Shown: positions 24,050-32,712, counted from the stretch's first letter. The stretch: DNA of 36,154 bases from Opitutia bacterium (GCA_947378845.1 CANCLQ010000012.1:1-36154), one strand, 5' to 3'. Numbers and translations are program-made. The notes: generated by a model not told the origin, from the letters alone.

Positions 24050-25848
24050 GCTTTTGGCTTAGGCTCTTCGTCGACAACGCGAATGCGCAGATCGCGCAAT
24101 TGCTTCGCCGTCACCACGCTCGGGCTCTGTGCCATCAAGTCTTGTCCGCTTTGAGTCTTCGGGAAGGCAACGATATCACGAATCGAACTACGACCCGCTA
24201 ACATTGCGACAACGCGATCAAAGCCGAGAGCGATACCGCCGTGGGGAGGGGCGCCAAACGAGAAGGCTTTGAGCATGTAGCCGAAGCGGCTTTCCACGAC
24301 GTCTTGAGGAATTTTTAAGATGTCTTCAAAAACGCGTTTCTGAATCGCTGGATTGTGAATACGAATTGAACCGCCACCGAGCTCCACGCCGTTTAAGACG
24401 ATATCGTAGTGCTGACCGCGGACTTTCGCAGGATCGGTTTCTAGGAGTTTTTCGTCATCAACCACAGGCGCCGTGAAGGGATGGTGCGCTGAGATGTAGC
24501 GTTTTTCTTCAGCGTCCCAGAGCATCAAAGGGAATTCGATAACCCAGAGGAAATTGTACTGATTGGTCGGCAAAGTCATGCGACCGCGGGATTTGAGCAG
24601 TCCGGCTGACTCGAGACGGATTCGGCCGAGAATAGTCGATGCTTGTTCCCAAGGTGCAGCGGCGAAGAAAACGATGTCGCCGTCTTCGATGTTTAATTGT
24701 TTCTTGAGTGCGGCTTTTTCTTCTTCGGAGAAGAATTTCGTGATCGGAGATTTCCACTCACCGGCTTCGCACTTGATGAAGGCGAGGCCCTTGGCGCCTT
24801 GGCTCTTCGCGATGGTTTCGAAATTAGTTAATTCACCTTGGGTGATGTCGGCGAGGCCCTTGGCGTTAATGGCGCGCACAACTGAACCTTCGGTATTAGC
24901 AGCGACATTAAAGACTTTGAAATTCGAAGCTTTAAAGAGAGGCGTGAGATCTTGAATCTCCATCGCGAAGCGGGTGTCAGGCTTATCGATACCAAAACGA
25001 TTCATCGCTTCGGCGTAGGACATGCGAGGGAAGGGCGTAGGAATATCAACACCGATGGTTTCTTTCCAGGTGCGCTTGAGGATGCCTTCAATCAAAGCGT
25101 ACATGTCTTCGCGGTCGATGAAGGACATCTCTAAGTCCACTTGCGTGAACTCAGGTTGACGATCGGCGCGCAAATCTTCGTCGCGATAGCAGCGTGCCAT
25201 CTGGTAGTAGCGCTCAACCCCTGCTACCATGAGCATCTGTTTATATTGCTGAGGTGATTGCGAGAGGGCGTAGAACTCTCCGGGGTTGAGTCGGCTAGGA
25301 ACTAAAAATTCACGTGCACCTTCGGGTGTGCTCTTAAAGAGAGTCGGTGTCTCAACTTCGATAAAGTTTTGCGAATCCAATTCGGAGCGGATTGCACGTG
25401 CGGCTTGGTGACGAAGTTTGAGTAGGCCCAGGTTGCGTGGACGGCGGAGGTCGAGGAAGCGATATTCCAGACGAAGGTCTTCATTTACCTTGTCGGCCTT
25501 ATCGTCATCCATCGGGAAGGGAAGGTCGGCGCAGTGATTATGAATGGTCAGAGATTCGGCCGAGACTTCGATGCTTCCGGTGGCAAGTTTGGCATTGGTT
25601 GTTTCGGCAGTGCGAGTGCGTACAGTGCCTTTGATTTCAATGACCGATTCTGTTTTAAGTTTTTGGGCGATTTCTTGGACGCCGTTGCTGCCTGGATTAA
25701 AGACAACTTGTGTTACTCCTTCGCGATCGCGGAGGTCGATAAAGGTCACGCCACCGAGGTCGCGCTTGGTATCAACCCAGCCCACGAGAGTGACAGTCTT
25801 GCCGGCATCGGCAGGGCGGAGGGCGTTACAGTGGTGGGAGCGTTTCAT
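24046..25848 (-). CDS. aspS: Aspartyl-tRNA synthetase
   Basis: A class II synthetase charging tRNA-Asp. The 600-residue length is the bacterial AspRS form. An N-terminal OB-fold anticodon-binding domain (about 15-105) contains VTFIDLRDREGVTQVV. Motif 2 lies in YYQMARCYRDEDLRADRQPE, the bacterial GAD insert domain occupies about 280-420, and motif 3 is GIALGFDRVVAMLAG. KSTPEGAREFLVPSR marks the catalytic core. Whether it is discriminating or also charges tRNA-Asn cannot be judged by eye. The ATG has no Shine-Dalgarno sequence. Confidence 0.97.
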   Translation of the reverse strand: MKRSHHCNALRPADAGKTVTLVGWVDTKRDLGGVTFIDLRDREGVTQVVFNPGSNGVQEIAQKLKTESVIEIKGTVRTRTAETTNAKLATGSIEVSAESLTIHNHCADLPFPMDDDKADKVNEDLRLEYRFLDLRRPRNLGLLKLRHQAARAIRSELDSQNFIEVETPTLFKSTPEGAREFLVPSRLNPGEFYALSQSPQQYKQMLMVAGVERYYQMARCYRDEDLRADRQPEFTQVDLEMSFIDREDMYALIEGILKRTWKETIGVDIPTPFPRMSYAEAMNRFGIDKPDTRFAMEIQDLTPLFKASNFKVFNVAANTEGSVVRAINAKGLADITQGELTNFETIAKSQGAKGLAFIKCEAGEWKSPITKFFSEEEKAALKKQLNIEDGDIVFFAAAPWEQASTILGRIRLESAGLLKSRGRMTLPTNQYNFLWVIEFPLMLWDAEEKRYISAHHPFTAPVVDDEKLLETDPAKVRGQHYDIVLNGVELGGGSIRIHNPAIQKRVFEDILKIPQDVVESRFGYMLKAFSFGAPPHGGIALGFDRVVAMLAGRSSIRDIVAFPKTQSGQDLMAQSPSVVTAKQLRDLRIRVVDEEPKPKA

Positions 25849-26036
25849 AGCAGGTCGGGACGGTCGTTTAAGAGGCTAATGGATAAGACTTACCTAAAAG
25901 ATTGGTCAAAGCCCAAATGGGGTCGTGTGGCGTTAATATAGCCTAAATACACGTCCTTTGGGCGCTCTGGCGGCTTTGTCTAAGTGTCTTGGCAAATAGC
26001 GTTGGCAAAGGCCAACCGAGGCTTTCTTTCAATTCT

Positions 26037-26465
26037 ATGTCAAAGCCACTGGTCTTGATTTTATGCACAGGTAATTCCTGTCGTAGTCACCTCGCCGAGG
26101 CGATTCTTCGTCGGGCCGCAGGCGACATCATCGAAGTCGCAAGTGCTGGATCAAAGCCCGCAGGCTACGTTCATCCCATGGCCATCGACGTCTTAAAAGA
26201 AATCGGGCTCGATGCTTCGGCTCATCGCTCAAAGCACCTCTCTGAATTTTTAGAAGTTTCTGTTTCGACGGTGATCACTGTTTGCGGAAATGCAGATCAG
26301 GTGTGCCCCGTTTTTCCAGGTCAGGTGAATCGTTTCCACTGGGGCTTCGATGACCCCGCTCATGCTACGGGCACGCCCGAAGAAATTCGTAATGAATTCC
26401 GTCGGGTGCGTGACCAAATTAAATTGGTCTTCGAAGCTTACGCAGCGGGCTTGAAGCAGCGCTGA
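26037..26465 (+). CDS. arsC: Arsenate reductase, thioredoxin-coupled (low-MW phosphatase fold)
   Basis: It probably reduces arsenate to arsenite using thioredoxin. From the ATG at 26037 (MSKPLVLILCTGNSCRSHLA) it has 142 residues. The phosphatase loop CTGNSCR has Cys10, Cys15 and Arg16; the redox cysteines are Cys83 and Cys90 in VCGNADQVCP, and the Asp-Pro pair is in WGFDDPA. These positions match the well-studied staphylococcal ArsC almost exactly. A longer frame from TTG at 25989 is possible but adds no conserved sequence. No arsR or arsB is adjacent, so it stands alone here. It is convergent with the permease gene. Confidence 0.88.
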   Translation: MSKPLVLILCTGNSCRSHLAEAILRRAAGDIIEVASAGSKPAGYVHPMAIDVLKEIGLDASAHRSKHLSEFLEVSVSTVITVCGNADQVCPVFPGQVNRFHWGFDDPAHATGTPEEIRNEFRRVRDQIKLVFEAYAAGLKQR

Positions 26466-26477
26466 GTTAAGACTCGT

Positions 26478-28247
26478 TTAAAAGAGCGGACGGTGATCGG
26501 GCGCCGAGGCTGTGTTAGGCTCGAAGCGTTCCCTGCGAGGTCTGCAGCACGCTTTATTGCAACTGCAGGCTGAGGACGATTGTGTCGTCGTTCGGTCTTC
26601 AATTACCAAGGTGTTATTAGATGTCGTGCTTACTGCTGAGCTTACAGTTGCTGGTGCAAGTACTTCGGGCTTTCTGTTAAACTTATAGAATGCGAGGCCG
26701 ATGAGTAGGGCGACTAAAATGGTGATGATGAACGTCGTAGGTTTCATTGATGAATTCTGTGTGCTGACGCGTTGCTCGCGAATGCGGCGCGCATTGGCAC
26801 GTCCGTAGGAGAAGTAGACGACCACACCAATCGCCATCCAGGCGATTAGACGAATCCAAGTATCCATCGGTAAACTAGCCATTAGGTAGAAACTCGCTAA
26901 CGCACCAGCGGGTCCGACGAACCAGATAAATGGAGTTCTGAAAGGGCGGTTGAGATTGGGGTCGAGTTTGCGCAGTGCCATCACGCCGATGCAAACAAGT
27001 GCAAAGGCGAAGAGGGTGCCGATGCTGCAAAGTTCGCCGACTAATTCAATCGGCGCTAAGCCAGCGGCCACCATCACGAGCATGCCAGTCGCCAGCGTGA
27101 TGCGTGCAGGCGTGTGGAAGCGTTCGTGCACTTTGCCGAATGATTGCGGGAGCAATCCGTCCTTTGACATCGAATAGAATACGCGAGTCTGTCCGAGCAT
27201 TAGGACAAGAATCACCGAGCTCAGGCCCAGGATGGCACCAAACTTAATGAACGGGGCCAACCATGGAAGACCCATGGCATCGATGCCTTTGGCGATTGGT
27301 TGAGCGACGTTGAGTTGGTCGTAGGGCACTACACCCGTGAGAACATAGGCCACTAAAATATAAAGCACGGTGCAAATCGCGAGGGATCCTAAAATGCCAA
27401 TCGGCATATCGCGTTGTGGATTTTTAGATTCCTGTGCCGCGGTTGAAACCGCATCGAAACCAATGTAGGCAAAGAATACTACGCCTGACGCTCGCACAAT
27501 TCCATCCCAGCCAAATTGTCCAACGCCTGTATTTGGCGGAATGAAAAGCCCTTGTGGGTTGGCCGTCGTAATCCAATTCGCGTGTGCGACGTGGCCGAGT
27601 CCGACCGCAATAAATATAACAACGATGGTCACCTTGAGGACAACGAACGCTGCATTCACTTTAGCAGATTCTTCGATGCCGATTGTGAGAATCATCGTGA
27701 CCGCAGCGACCACGAGCATCGCAGGTAAATTAATCACCGCACCGGTGCCCACGAAATGATAAGCGCCGGTCGCTGGTTCTAGGACCCAACTTACAGGAGC
27801 GGAGGACCAAGCACTGGCAATATGAACGCCAAAGCCTTCGAGGAATCCTTTTAAGTAACCCGCCCAGCCTACGGCAACGGTCACTGCGCCTACGCCGTAT
27901 TCGAGGACTAAGTCCCAGCCGATAATCCAGGCCATGAATTCGCCCAGAGTTGCATAAGAATACGTATAGGCGCTGCCAGCGACAGGCACAGCCGCCGCCA
28001 TCTCCGAATAACAAAGTCCAGCCAAACCGCAGGTGATAGCGCTGATAACGAAGGAGATCACGACGGCGGGGCCAGCGTGACTTGCGGCAGCGTGTCCCGT
28101 GAGTACGAAAATACCTGCACCGATAATGCCACCGATGCCAATCATCACGAGGTTCGTTGCGGAGAGGGAGCGCTTGAGCGTTCCGGCACCTGATGCTGCT
28201 GCATCGCGCTGAAGTTCACTGATACTTTTTCGTGCGAAGAGACTCAT
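26478..28247 (-). CDS. APC-family amino acid permease with extra C-terminal tail
   Basis: An inner-membrane amino acid/cation transporter of the CAT-like (YfnA) APC branch. The first 490 or so residues form 12 helices, starting with the consensus IGIGGIIGAGIFVLTGHAA (36-54) and CYSEMAAAVPVAGSAYTYSY. Substrate is unknown. After helix 12, a basic linker (NARRIREQRV) leads to an extra helix beginning MKPTTFIITILVALLIGLAF, then a Ser/Thr-rich stretch and a Cys-rich end (CSCNKACCRPRRERF). The family normally ends near residue 490. The tail could be a fused small membrane protein or read-through of a lost stop. Confidence 0.9.
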   Translation of the reverse strand: MSLFARKSISELQRDAAASGAGTLKRSLSATNLVMIGIGGIIGAGIFVLTGHAAASHAGPAVVISFVISAITCGLAGLCYSEMAAAVPVAGSAYTYSYATLGEFMAWIIGWDLVLEYGVGAVTVAVGWAGYLKGFLEGFGVHIASAWSSAPVSWVLEPATGAYHFVGTGAVINLPAMLVVAAVTMILTIGIEESAKVNAAFVVLKVTIVVIFIAVGLGHVAHANWITTANPQGLFIPPNTGVGQFGWDGIVRASGVVFFAYIGFDAVSTAAQESKNPQRDMPIGILGSLAICTVLYILVAYVLTGVVPYDQLNVAQPIAKGIDAMGLPWLAPFIKFGAILGLSSVILVLMLGQTRVFYSMSKDGLLPQSFGKVHERFHTPARITLATGMLVMVAAGLAPIELVGELCSIGTLFAFALVCIGVMALRKLDPNLNRPFRTPFIWFVGPAGALASFYLMASLPMDTWIRLIAWMAIGVVVYFSYGRANARRIREQRVSTQNSSMKPTTFIITILVALLIGLAFYKFNRKPEVLAPATVSSAVSTTSNNTLVIEDRTTTQSSSACSCNKACCRPRRERFEPNTASAPDHRPLF

Positions 28248-28419
28248 AGAATTTGGGTGAGCAGTTTATGACTTTAAATATAAAATGGAGCAAGCCCGCT
28301 TGTGGGTTGTGCAATCAACGCTCTAGCTCGTTTATAGGCACTTATTCATCGAATAACGAACTTAGATTAAATTAGTCATTATCCTCGCACTTTTGCTTTA
28401 GCTACTCCACCGTGTCTTA

Positions 28420-29736
28420 ATGCCATTTGCATCTCTAGGGCTCGACGCCTCCATTCTTAAAGCTGTAGCCGACCAAGGTTACACCGAGCCTACACCCATC
28501 CAGAAGGCTGCAATCCCGACTATTTTGGAAGGTACCGACGTCATTGGCATCGCTCAAACCGGCACCGGCAAGACCGCTGCATTTACATTGCCGCTTCTGA
28601 CACGTTTGCTTCGCAATAAATCCAATGCACACAAAGCACGGGTACGTTGTTTGATTTTAGCTCCAACTCGTGAGTTGGTTGTTCAGATTGCTGAAAACGT
28701 TGCAGCTTACTCTCGTTACTCGGGTGCCGTGGTTGCAACCTGTTACGGCGGCGTTAGCGAACGACCACAAATTGCCGCTCTTCGTAAAGGATGTGATTTC
28801 TTGATTGCGACACCTGGTCGATTGATGGACCTCGGTAGCCAAGGTCACGGCGATTTTTCAGCGGTAGAATATTTGGTGCTCGATGAAGCCGATCGCATGT
28901 TGGACATGGGCTTCCTTCCTGCAATCAACACGATTGTTCGTGCGTTGCCTGCTGAGCGTCAGACCTTGATGTTCTCGGCAACACTTTCGCGTGAGATTGA
29001 AACACTCACCAAGCAGTTCCAAAAATCGCCAAAGCTCATCGAAGTAGGGCGTCGTTCGAACCCTGCGGAAACAGTCACACAATTACTTTACGAGTGCCCA
29101 GGTGCCTTGAAGCAAGTGATGCTTAACCAGCTTTTAAAGGACGAAACCATGAACATGGTTTTAGTCTTTGCGCGTACCAAGCATGGTGCAGACCGTGTTT
29201 GCCGTAAACTTTCTGCCGAAAATATTCGTTGTGCAGCGATTCACGCCAATCGCTCGCAAGCGCAACGTCAACGTGCGTTACAGGCTTTTAAGAATGGCGA
29301 AATCCGCGTTCTCGTTGCGACTGATATCGCATCGCGCGGTATCGATGTCGACGGCATCAGCCACGTCATCAACTTCGACTTCCCTGATCAATTAGAAGAT
29401 TACGTTCACCGTATCGGTCGTACCGGTCGCGCCCTTGCTAAGGGAACGGCGATCACCTTTATCACTCGCGAAGACTTGGGCGACTTACGTCGTCTCGAGA
29501 GGATTGTGGGTAAACATTTACACTGCGGTAAATTGCAAGGCTTCGATTATTCGCAGCAAGCTCCTGCACGTGTGCCTGAAGATTTTGTACGTGAGCGCGA
29601 TCCTCGTGCCGGTGCCCATCGCAGCGAACGCGAAGGCAGACCGCAGGGCGGTCGCCACGGCGGTTTCCGTGCTGCACAAGGCAAGTATCGTCCTTTCGGT
29701 CGTCCAGGCACACGTCGCTCTGGCGGACCTAAGTAA
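28420..29736 (+). CDS. rhlE: DEAD-box RNA helicase, RhlE-like
   Basis: An ATP-dependent RNA helicase that remodels structured RNA, often in ribosome assembly or RNA decay. The 438 residues contain the Q motif (Phe3 and GYTEPTPIQ), motif I AQTGTGKTAAF, Ia PTRELVVQ, II LDEADRMLDMGF, III SATLS, IV VFARTKH, V ATDIASRGIDVDG and VI HRIGRTGRA. A basic Arg/Gly-rich tail (RSEREGRPQGGRHGGF) probably binds RNA. The RhlE assignment over other DEAD proteins rests on length and tail. The ATG is preceded by GTGTCTTA without a Shine-Dalgarno sequence. It diverges from the permease gene. Confidence 0.9.
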   Translation: MPFASLGLDASILKAVADQGYTEPTPIQKAAIPTILEGTDVIGIAQTGTGKTAAFTLPLLTRLLRNKSNAHKARVRCLILAPTRELVVQIAENVAAYSRYSGAVVATCYGGVSERPQIAALRKGCDFLIATPGRLMDLGSQGHGDFSAVEYLVLDEADRMLDMGFLPAINTIVRALPAERQTLMFSATLSREIETLTKQFQKSPKLIEVGRRSNPAETVTQLLYECPGALKQVMLNQLLKDETMNMVLVFARTKHGADRVCRKLSAENIRCAAIHANRSQAQRQRALQAFKNGEIRVLVATDIASRGIDVDGISHVINFDFPDQLEDYVHRIGRTGRALAKGTAITFITREDLGDLRRLERIVGKHLHCGKLQGFDYSQQAPARVPEDFVRERDPRAGAHRSEREGRPQGGRHGGFRAAQGKYRPFGRPGTRRSGGPK

Positions 29737-29761
29737 GCAATTGTACGAGCCGACTGTCGGG

Positions 29762-29791
29762 TTGACAACGGAGTGCGCCCTTGGCTTAACA
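29762..29791 (+). promoter_or_regulatory. Candidate promoter for tRNA-Pro
   Basis: A perfect -35 hexamer TTGACA (29762-29767) is followed after 18 bp by TTAACA (29786-29791), placing a start about 8 nt before the mature tRNA. It lies between the rhlE stop and the tRNA, so the tRNA probably has its own promoter. Confidence 0.5.
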
Positions 29792-29805
29792 AACCTTCCT
29801 TTTTT

Positions 29806-29882
<77 letters not shown>

Positions 29883-29904
29883 AAGGAAGTTTAAGTATAG
29901 GGCA

Positions 29905-29930
29905 GGGGCACGACGCAGTCGTCCCCTACC
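29905..29930 (-). repeat. Isolated REP-like palindrome (copy B)
   Basis: One hairpin 23 nt after tRNA-Pro: left arm 29905-29914, loop GCA (29915-29917) and right arm 29918-29926 with one bulged C, then CTACC. In the GTAG orientation it points to the minus strand. Confidence 0.8.
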
Positions 29931-29973
29931 AATCCCCCTTGTCACGCTTACTGACGTGGTTTTATAAATTTCC

Positions 29974-30684
29974 ATGCGATTGATTCTAATGCTTTTCCTC
30001 TCGGCACTGACTTTGCAGGCAGAAAACACGGCGACGACGCCTGTAGCCAAGGAAACCAAGGGTTGGTTGGCACGCCATGAATCCATCAATGCCAAGGCCA
30101 AGCAGGGCGGAATTGAGTTAGTCTATATTGGCGACTCCATCGTTCAGCAGTTTGAGACTAAGGGTAAAGAGGTCTGGGATTATTATTACGCTCCACGACA
30201 TGCACTCAACTTGGGTATCAGCGCCGATCGCACCCAGCATGTGCTCTGGCGAATTGACCACGGTAATCTCGATGGCGTGCACCCTAAGTTGACCATCATA
30301 ATGATTGGTCAGAATAACGGTGGACACAACACTGCTCAAGAAATCGCCGAGGGAGTGACGGCGGTTGTGCAGCGCGTTCAGGCTAAATGTCCCGAATCAA
30401 AAATTCTTCTCTTAGCTATTTTTCAGCGTCGCCCAAAAATTACTCCTGAACGCGCTGTGTTAGATGAAGCCAACGCCACCATTGCCAAACTTGCCGATGG
30501 TAAAACGATTCACTACCTCAATATTAATTCAGTTTTCGTGCAGCCTGACGGATCAATTCCGGCTGAGCTCATGCCAGACTTCGAGCACCCTAGCCCATTA
30601 GGAAATAAAGTCTGGGCTGAAGCGATTGAGTCCAAAGTTGCCGAACTTTTTGGAGATAAAGCATTGGCTCCGCTGAAGCGGTAG
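29974..30684 (+). CDS. Secreted SGNH/GDSL-type esterase or lipase
   Basis: A 236-residue exported hydrolase. A signal peptide (about 1-16, MRLILMLFLSALTLQA) precedes an SGNH fold. Block I is YIGDSIVQQF with nucleophile Ser55, block II has LGISADRTQHVLWR with the oxyanion Gly, block III MIGQNNGGHN supplies Asn, and block V is DFEHPSPLGNKVW with catalytic Asp and His. The arrangement resembles platelet-activating-factor acetylhydrolase IB-like enzymes and carbohydrate acetyl esterases, common in polysaccharide-degrading bacteria. The substrate is not known. It follows REP copy B and has its own ATG after AATTTCC. Confidence 0.85.
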   Translation: MRLILMLFLSALTLQAENTATTPVAKETKGWLARHESINAKAKQGGIELVYIGDSIVQQFETKGKEVWDYYYAPRHALNLGISADRTQHVLWRIDHGNLDGVHPKLTIIMIGQNNGGHNTAQEIAEGVTAVVQRVQAKCPESKILLLAIFQRRPKITPERAVLDEANATIAKLADGKTIHYLNINSVFVQPDGSIPAELMPDFEHPSPLGNKVWAEAIESKVAELFGDKALAPLKR

Positions 30685-30695
30685 CGCGAGTGAAT

Positions 30696-30722
30696 GGGTA
30701 GGGGCGCGACTGCGTCGCGCCC
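30696..30722 (+). repeat. REP-like palindrome (copy C1)
   Basis: GGGTAGG followed by a perfect 9-bp stem (30702-30710 with 30714-30722) and loop TGC. It lies 12 nt after the SGNH gene stop and shows the GTAG foot clearly. Confidence 0.85.
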
Positions 30723-30753
30723 TTGGATTGAAACCCGATAACTTATATTAAAC

Positions 30754-30778
30754 GAGCACGTTGCAGTCGCACCTCTAT
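30754..30778 (-). repeat. Degenerate REP-like copy (C2)
   Basis: The stretch GAGCACGTTGCAGTCGCACC followed by TCTATC aligns with the GCA-loop copies R2 and R5 but has several changes that weaken the stem. It stands in inverted orientation to C1, 31 nt away, like the R1-R2 pair with a shorter spacer. Confidence 0.5.
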
Positions 30779-30783
30779 CGCCA

Positions 30784-31170
30784 TCATTCTGATGGACTCA
30801 GTAAAAATGCGAAAGTGAAACCGATGATCCAAATCAGAATCGAAAAACCAAAAATCCAGTATGAGATTTTTCGGCCCAGCAGACAGGCATCTGCTAATTT
30901 TTTATCAGCAGGGCATGGCAGGTTTCTTGCCCACCAAAGCCAGACACCACCGATGATTAATAGAATGCCTGAAAGACTAAAAACGAAAGGTTTGTGTTCG
31001 GAGATCCAGGTGAGTTGCGGATAGCGATTGAGCGTAGAAGCGAGCGTCGCACCGAGTCCGAGTGAAACGAGTAGCGCAGGGAGGGCACAGCAAAGCAGCG
31101 TGGATGCTGAGGTGAAGAGCGTCAGGAATGGAACGCCCAAGGTCTGCACCCATGCTCGAAAACGACTCAT
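30784..31170 (-). CDS. MerT-like three-helix membrane metal transporter
   Basis: A 128-residue inner-membrane protein with three helices (about 15-42, 63-82 and 103-124). Vicinal Cys27-Cys28 lie in helix 1 (STLLCCALPALLVSLGLG), and Cys86 and Cys96 lie in the loop between helices 2 and 3 (NLPCPADKKLADACLLGRK). Mercury transporter MerT has the same plan: a CC pair in helix 1 and a Cys pair in the same loop. Its start overlaps the stop of the upstream metal-binding gene as ATGA (31167-31170). It probably moves a thiophilic metal such as Hg or Cu, but no merA or merR is nearby, so the metal is unknown. Confidence 0.6.
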   Translation of the reverse strand: MSRFRAWVQTLGVPFLTLFTSASTLLCCALPALLVSLGLGATLASTLNRYPQLTWISEHKPFVFSLSGILLIIGGVWLWWARNLPCPADKKLADACLLGRKISYWIFGFSILIWIIGFTFAFLLSPSE

Positions 31171-31733
31171 TTAGAATTCTTTTTGAGGTTCTCCTTGATC
31201 GAGTCGAACGATTCCTTGGGGTAAGATACGTCACGTAAGTTAAAGCCCGCTTCAGTCACTATTTCCTTAGCTTTATCTTCGGGAAGTTTTTGTCCGGCTT
31301 TCAATTCTAAGAGTACCGTTTTGGCTGCGAGATTCACGTATACTGCTGAGACTTCTGGGAGTTTACTGAAAGTCTTTGTGATATTGCTCGCGCAAAAATT
31401 GCAAACAAGTCCATCCACGGTGAGTCTAACGACAGTGCCGCCGCTAGATTGACCTTCGCTGCTGGTAGACTTCTTGGATTCTTTGCCGTTATAATTAATT
31501 TTTTCTAAGAACTTTTGTGGGTCGGCATCAAAATCTTTTCGGCAGGCCTTACAGCAAAGTTTAATTTCCTGATCTTTGTAAACGAAGACGACGGGCTCAC
31601 CCATGCTGCCCAGCTTTTCGTCCGAAACGATGCAGCGATCAAGCGGGTAGGGCTTAACGTTACTGCTGGATGACGCGTTGGCAAAGGCCGTGAGACCGAT
31701 GAGACAAACGCAGAGGTTGAGGAGTTTTTTCAT
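31167..31733 (-). CDS. Secreted TRASH/YHS plus HMA metal-binding protein
   Basis: A 188-residue exported protein with a signal peptide (about 1-20, LIGLTAFANA). The first domain (about 28-80) is a TRASH/YHS-like metal site with Cys34 (DRCIVSDEKLGSMG) and Cys60, Cys61, Cys64 (LCCKACRKDF). A Ser/Gly linker leads to an HMA domain (about 100-172) with Cys111 and Cys114 (DGLVCNFCASNITK), like MerP or copper chaperones. The fusion of both in one exported protein is unusual. It is coupled to the MerT-like gene downstream and lies 3 nt after the barrel gene, suggesting it hands a metal to the membrane protein. Confidence 0.75.
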   Translation of the reverse strand: MKKLLNLCVCLIGLTAFANASSSSNVKPYPLDRCIVSDEKLGSMGEPVVFVYKDQEIKLCCKACRKDFDADPQKFLEKINYNGKESKKSTSSEGQSSGGTVVRLTVDGLVCNFCASNITKTFSKLPEVSAVYVNLAAKTVLLELKAGQKLPEDKAKEIVTEAGFNLRDVSYPKESFDSIKENLKKNSK

Positions 31734-31736
31734 AAA

Positions 31737-32375
31737 TTAAAAAAGTGAGCGTATGCCGGCTTCAGCATGATAGCCGTGGTTGGAATGCATTACCCGAAGC
31801 TCGAGCAGTAAATCTTGATGCATCAGAATGAGTGATGGACCGTGCGAGAAGCCGTTCCCCTGACCGTTCTCGTGTTGTAGGGTCCAGTAGATCCAAGGTG
31901 CCCATTCATCGTATTCGGCTAACCAAGGTGCCCAGCCGCCCATGAGTGTACTTGCAAGGCGACTTGCAGACGGAACGAAGACCGCTTGTTCCTGTAGCAT
32001 AATATGCCAATGGCGGTTCTCCCAGTCGGCCTGTGCGGATAAGGTGCCAGCCCAGCCTTCGCGGCCTGCTGATCGACCCCTGCCTATGCCGCCGCCGATT
32101 GAAATATTGGCCTGAGAGTCCTCGCTGTTCCAGCGTTTCAACAACTGGTTCAAGATGACGACTTCAGCCTCAATACTTTTTCCTTCTCCCGTGTTGAAGG
32201 AGTAGCCACCAAAACCGACCGCACGAAAACCTGTAAAACTACGACCTACTTCGGTGTAGGAAAAAGTGTGTCCATATTCTGCCTTCAGGAAGTTGATGCC
32301 GGGTGCAGAGATCATCTGAGCCTGCAGAGGGCTGGTGCATGCGAATGCAAATAGGGCTATCAGCAGTTTACGCAT
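31737..32375 (-). CDS. Outer-membrane beta-barrel-like protein
   Basis: A 212-residue protein with a signal peptide (about 1-19, FACTSPLQA) followed by alternating strands and an end in LF, a common outer-membrane barrel signature. It contains many Trp, Gly and aromatic residues (GGWAPWLAEYDEWAPWIYW). A C-terminal MHSNHGYHAEAGIRSLF faintly recalls PagL/acyloxyacyl hydrolases, but the catalytic HxS spacing and the acidic residue are not matched. It heads the three-gene cluster with the metal-binding and MerT-like genes, so it may be the outer-membrane part. Function is unknown. Confidence 0.65.
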   Translation of the reverse strand: MRKLLIALFAFACTSPLQAQMISAPGINFLKAEYGHTFSYTEVGRSFTGFRAVGFGGYSFNTGEGKSIEAEVVILNQLLKRWNSEDSQANISIGGGIGRGRSAGREGWAGTLSAQADWENRHWHIMLQEQAVFVPSASRLASTLMGGWAPWLAEYDEWAPWIYWTLQHENGQGNGFSHGPSLILMHQDLLLELRVMHSNHGYHAEAGIRSLF

Positions 32376-32442
32376 AATAATTATACTAAGCGTAATGCGG
32401 GAAGGTTCAACCCCGATGGTGAATTAATCTATGCTCATGATA

Positions 32443-32691
32443 CACGGACGTCGCGGAGCGACGTCCCTACCCAAGGCAGATGCTATGTAATGGGTAGGGC
32501 CTGCGCTCCGCGCGGGCCGCAGGCAAAGAGGTAGGTGCACGACTGCGTCGTGTCCGTATGATGATGCTCGTTAGCAAATCGTCGGCAGATGACTAAAATA
32601 TTTAGACTCAATGCCTTTATCTGCGAACGGTCGCGACGCAGTCGCGCCCCTACCTAAGATACACGGACGTCGCGGAGCGACGTCCTTACCC
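32443..32691. repeat. REP-like palindrome cluster D (five copies)
   Basis: Within the 338-nt gap between tpsB and the barrel gene. Hairpins: D1 32446-32466 (loop GGA), D2 32498-32518 (TCC), D3 32535-32555 (TGC), D4 32629-32649 (GCA) and D5 32665-32685 (GGA). GTAG feet precede D2 and D3; CTACC-type feet follow D1 and D4, with TTACCC after D5. D1 and D5 are identical over 31 nt except one base and lie 218 bp apart. D3 and D4 are joined by the same 72-nt spacer as in cluster A. No gene or terminator T-run was seen. Confidence 0.9.
32557..32628. repeat. 72-nt spacer of the composite repeat, copy D
   Basis: Same length as the cluster A spacer (20839-20910) and aligned without gaps. An internal GCAGAT (32585-32590) can pair with ATCTGC (32619-32624). 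It ends TTATCTGCGAAC just before hairpin D4. Confidence 0.75.
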
Positions 32692-32712
32692 GATACACCG
32701 CCACCTAGACTT

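Noticed and set aside
25989..26036. Upstream TTG start for arsC
   Set aside because: It adds 16 non-conserved residues; the ATG at 26037 places Cys10, Cys15 and Arg16 as in known ArsC.
30784..31733. Calling the cluster a mercury-resistance (mer) operon
   Set aside because: No merA or merR is seen and the HMA protein has an extra TRASH domain; the metal cannot be named.
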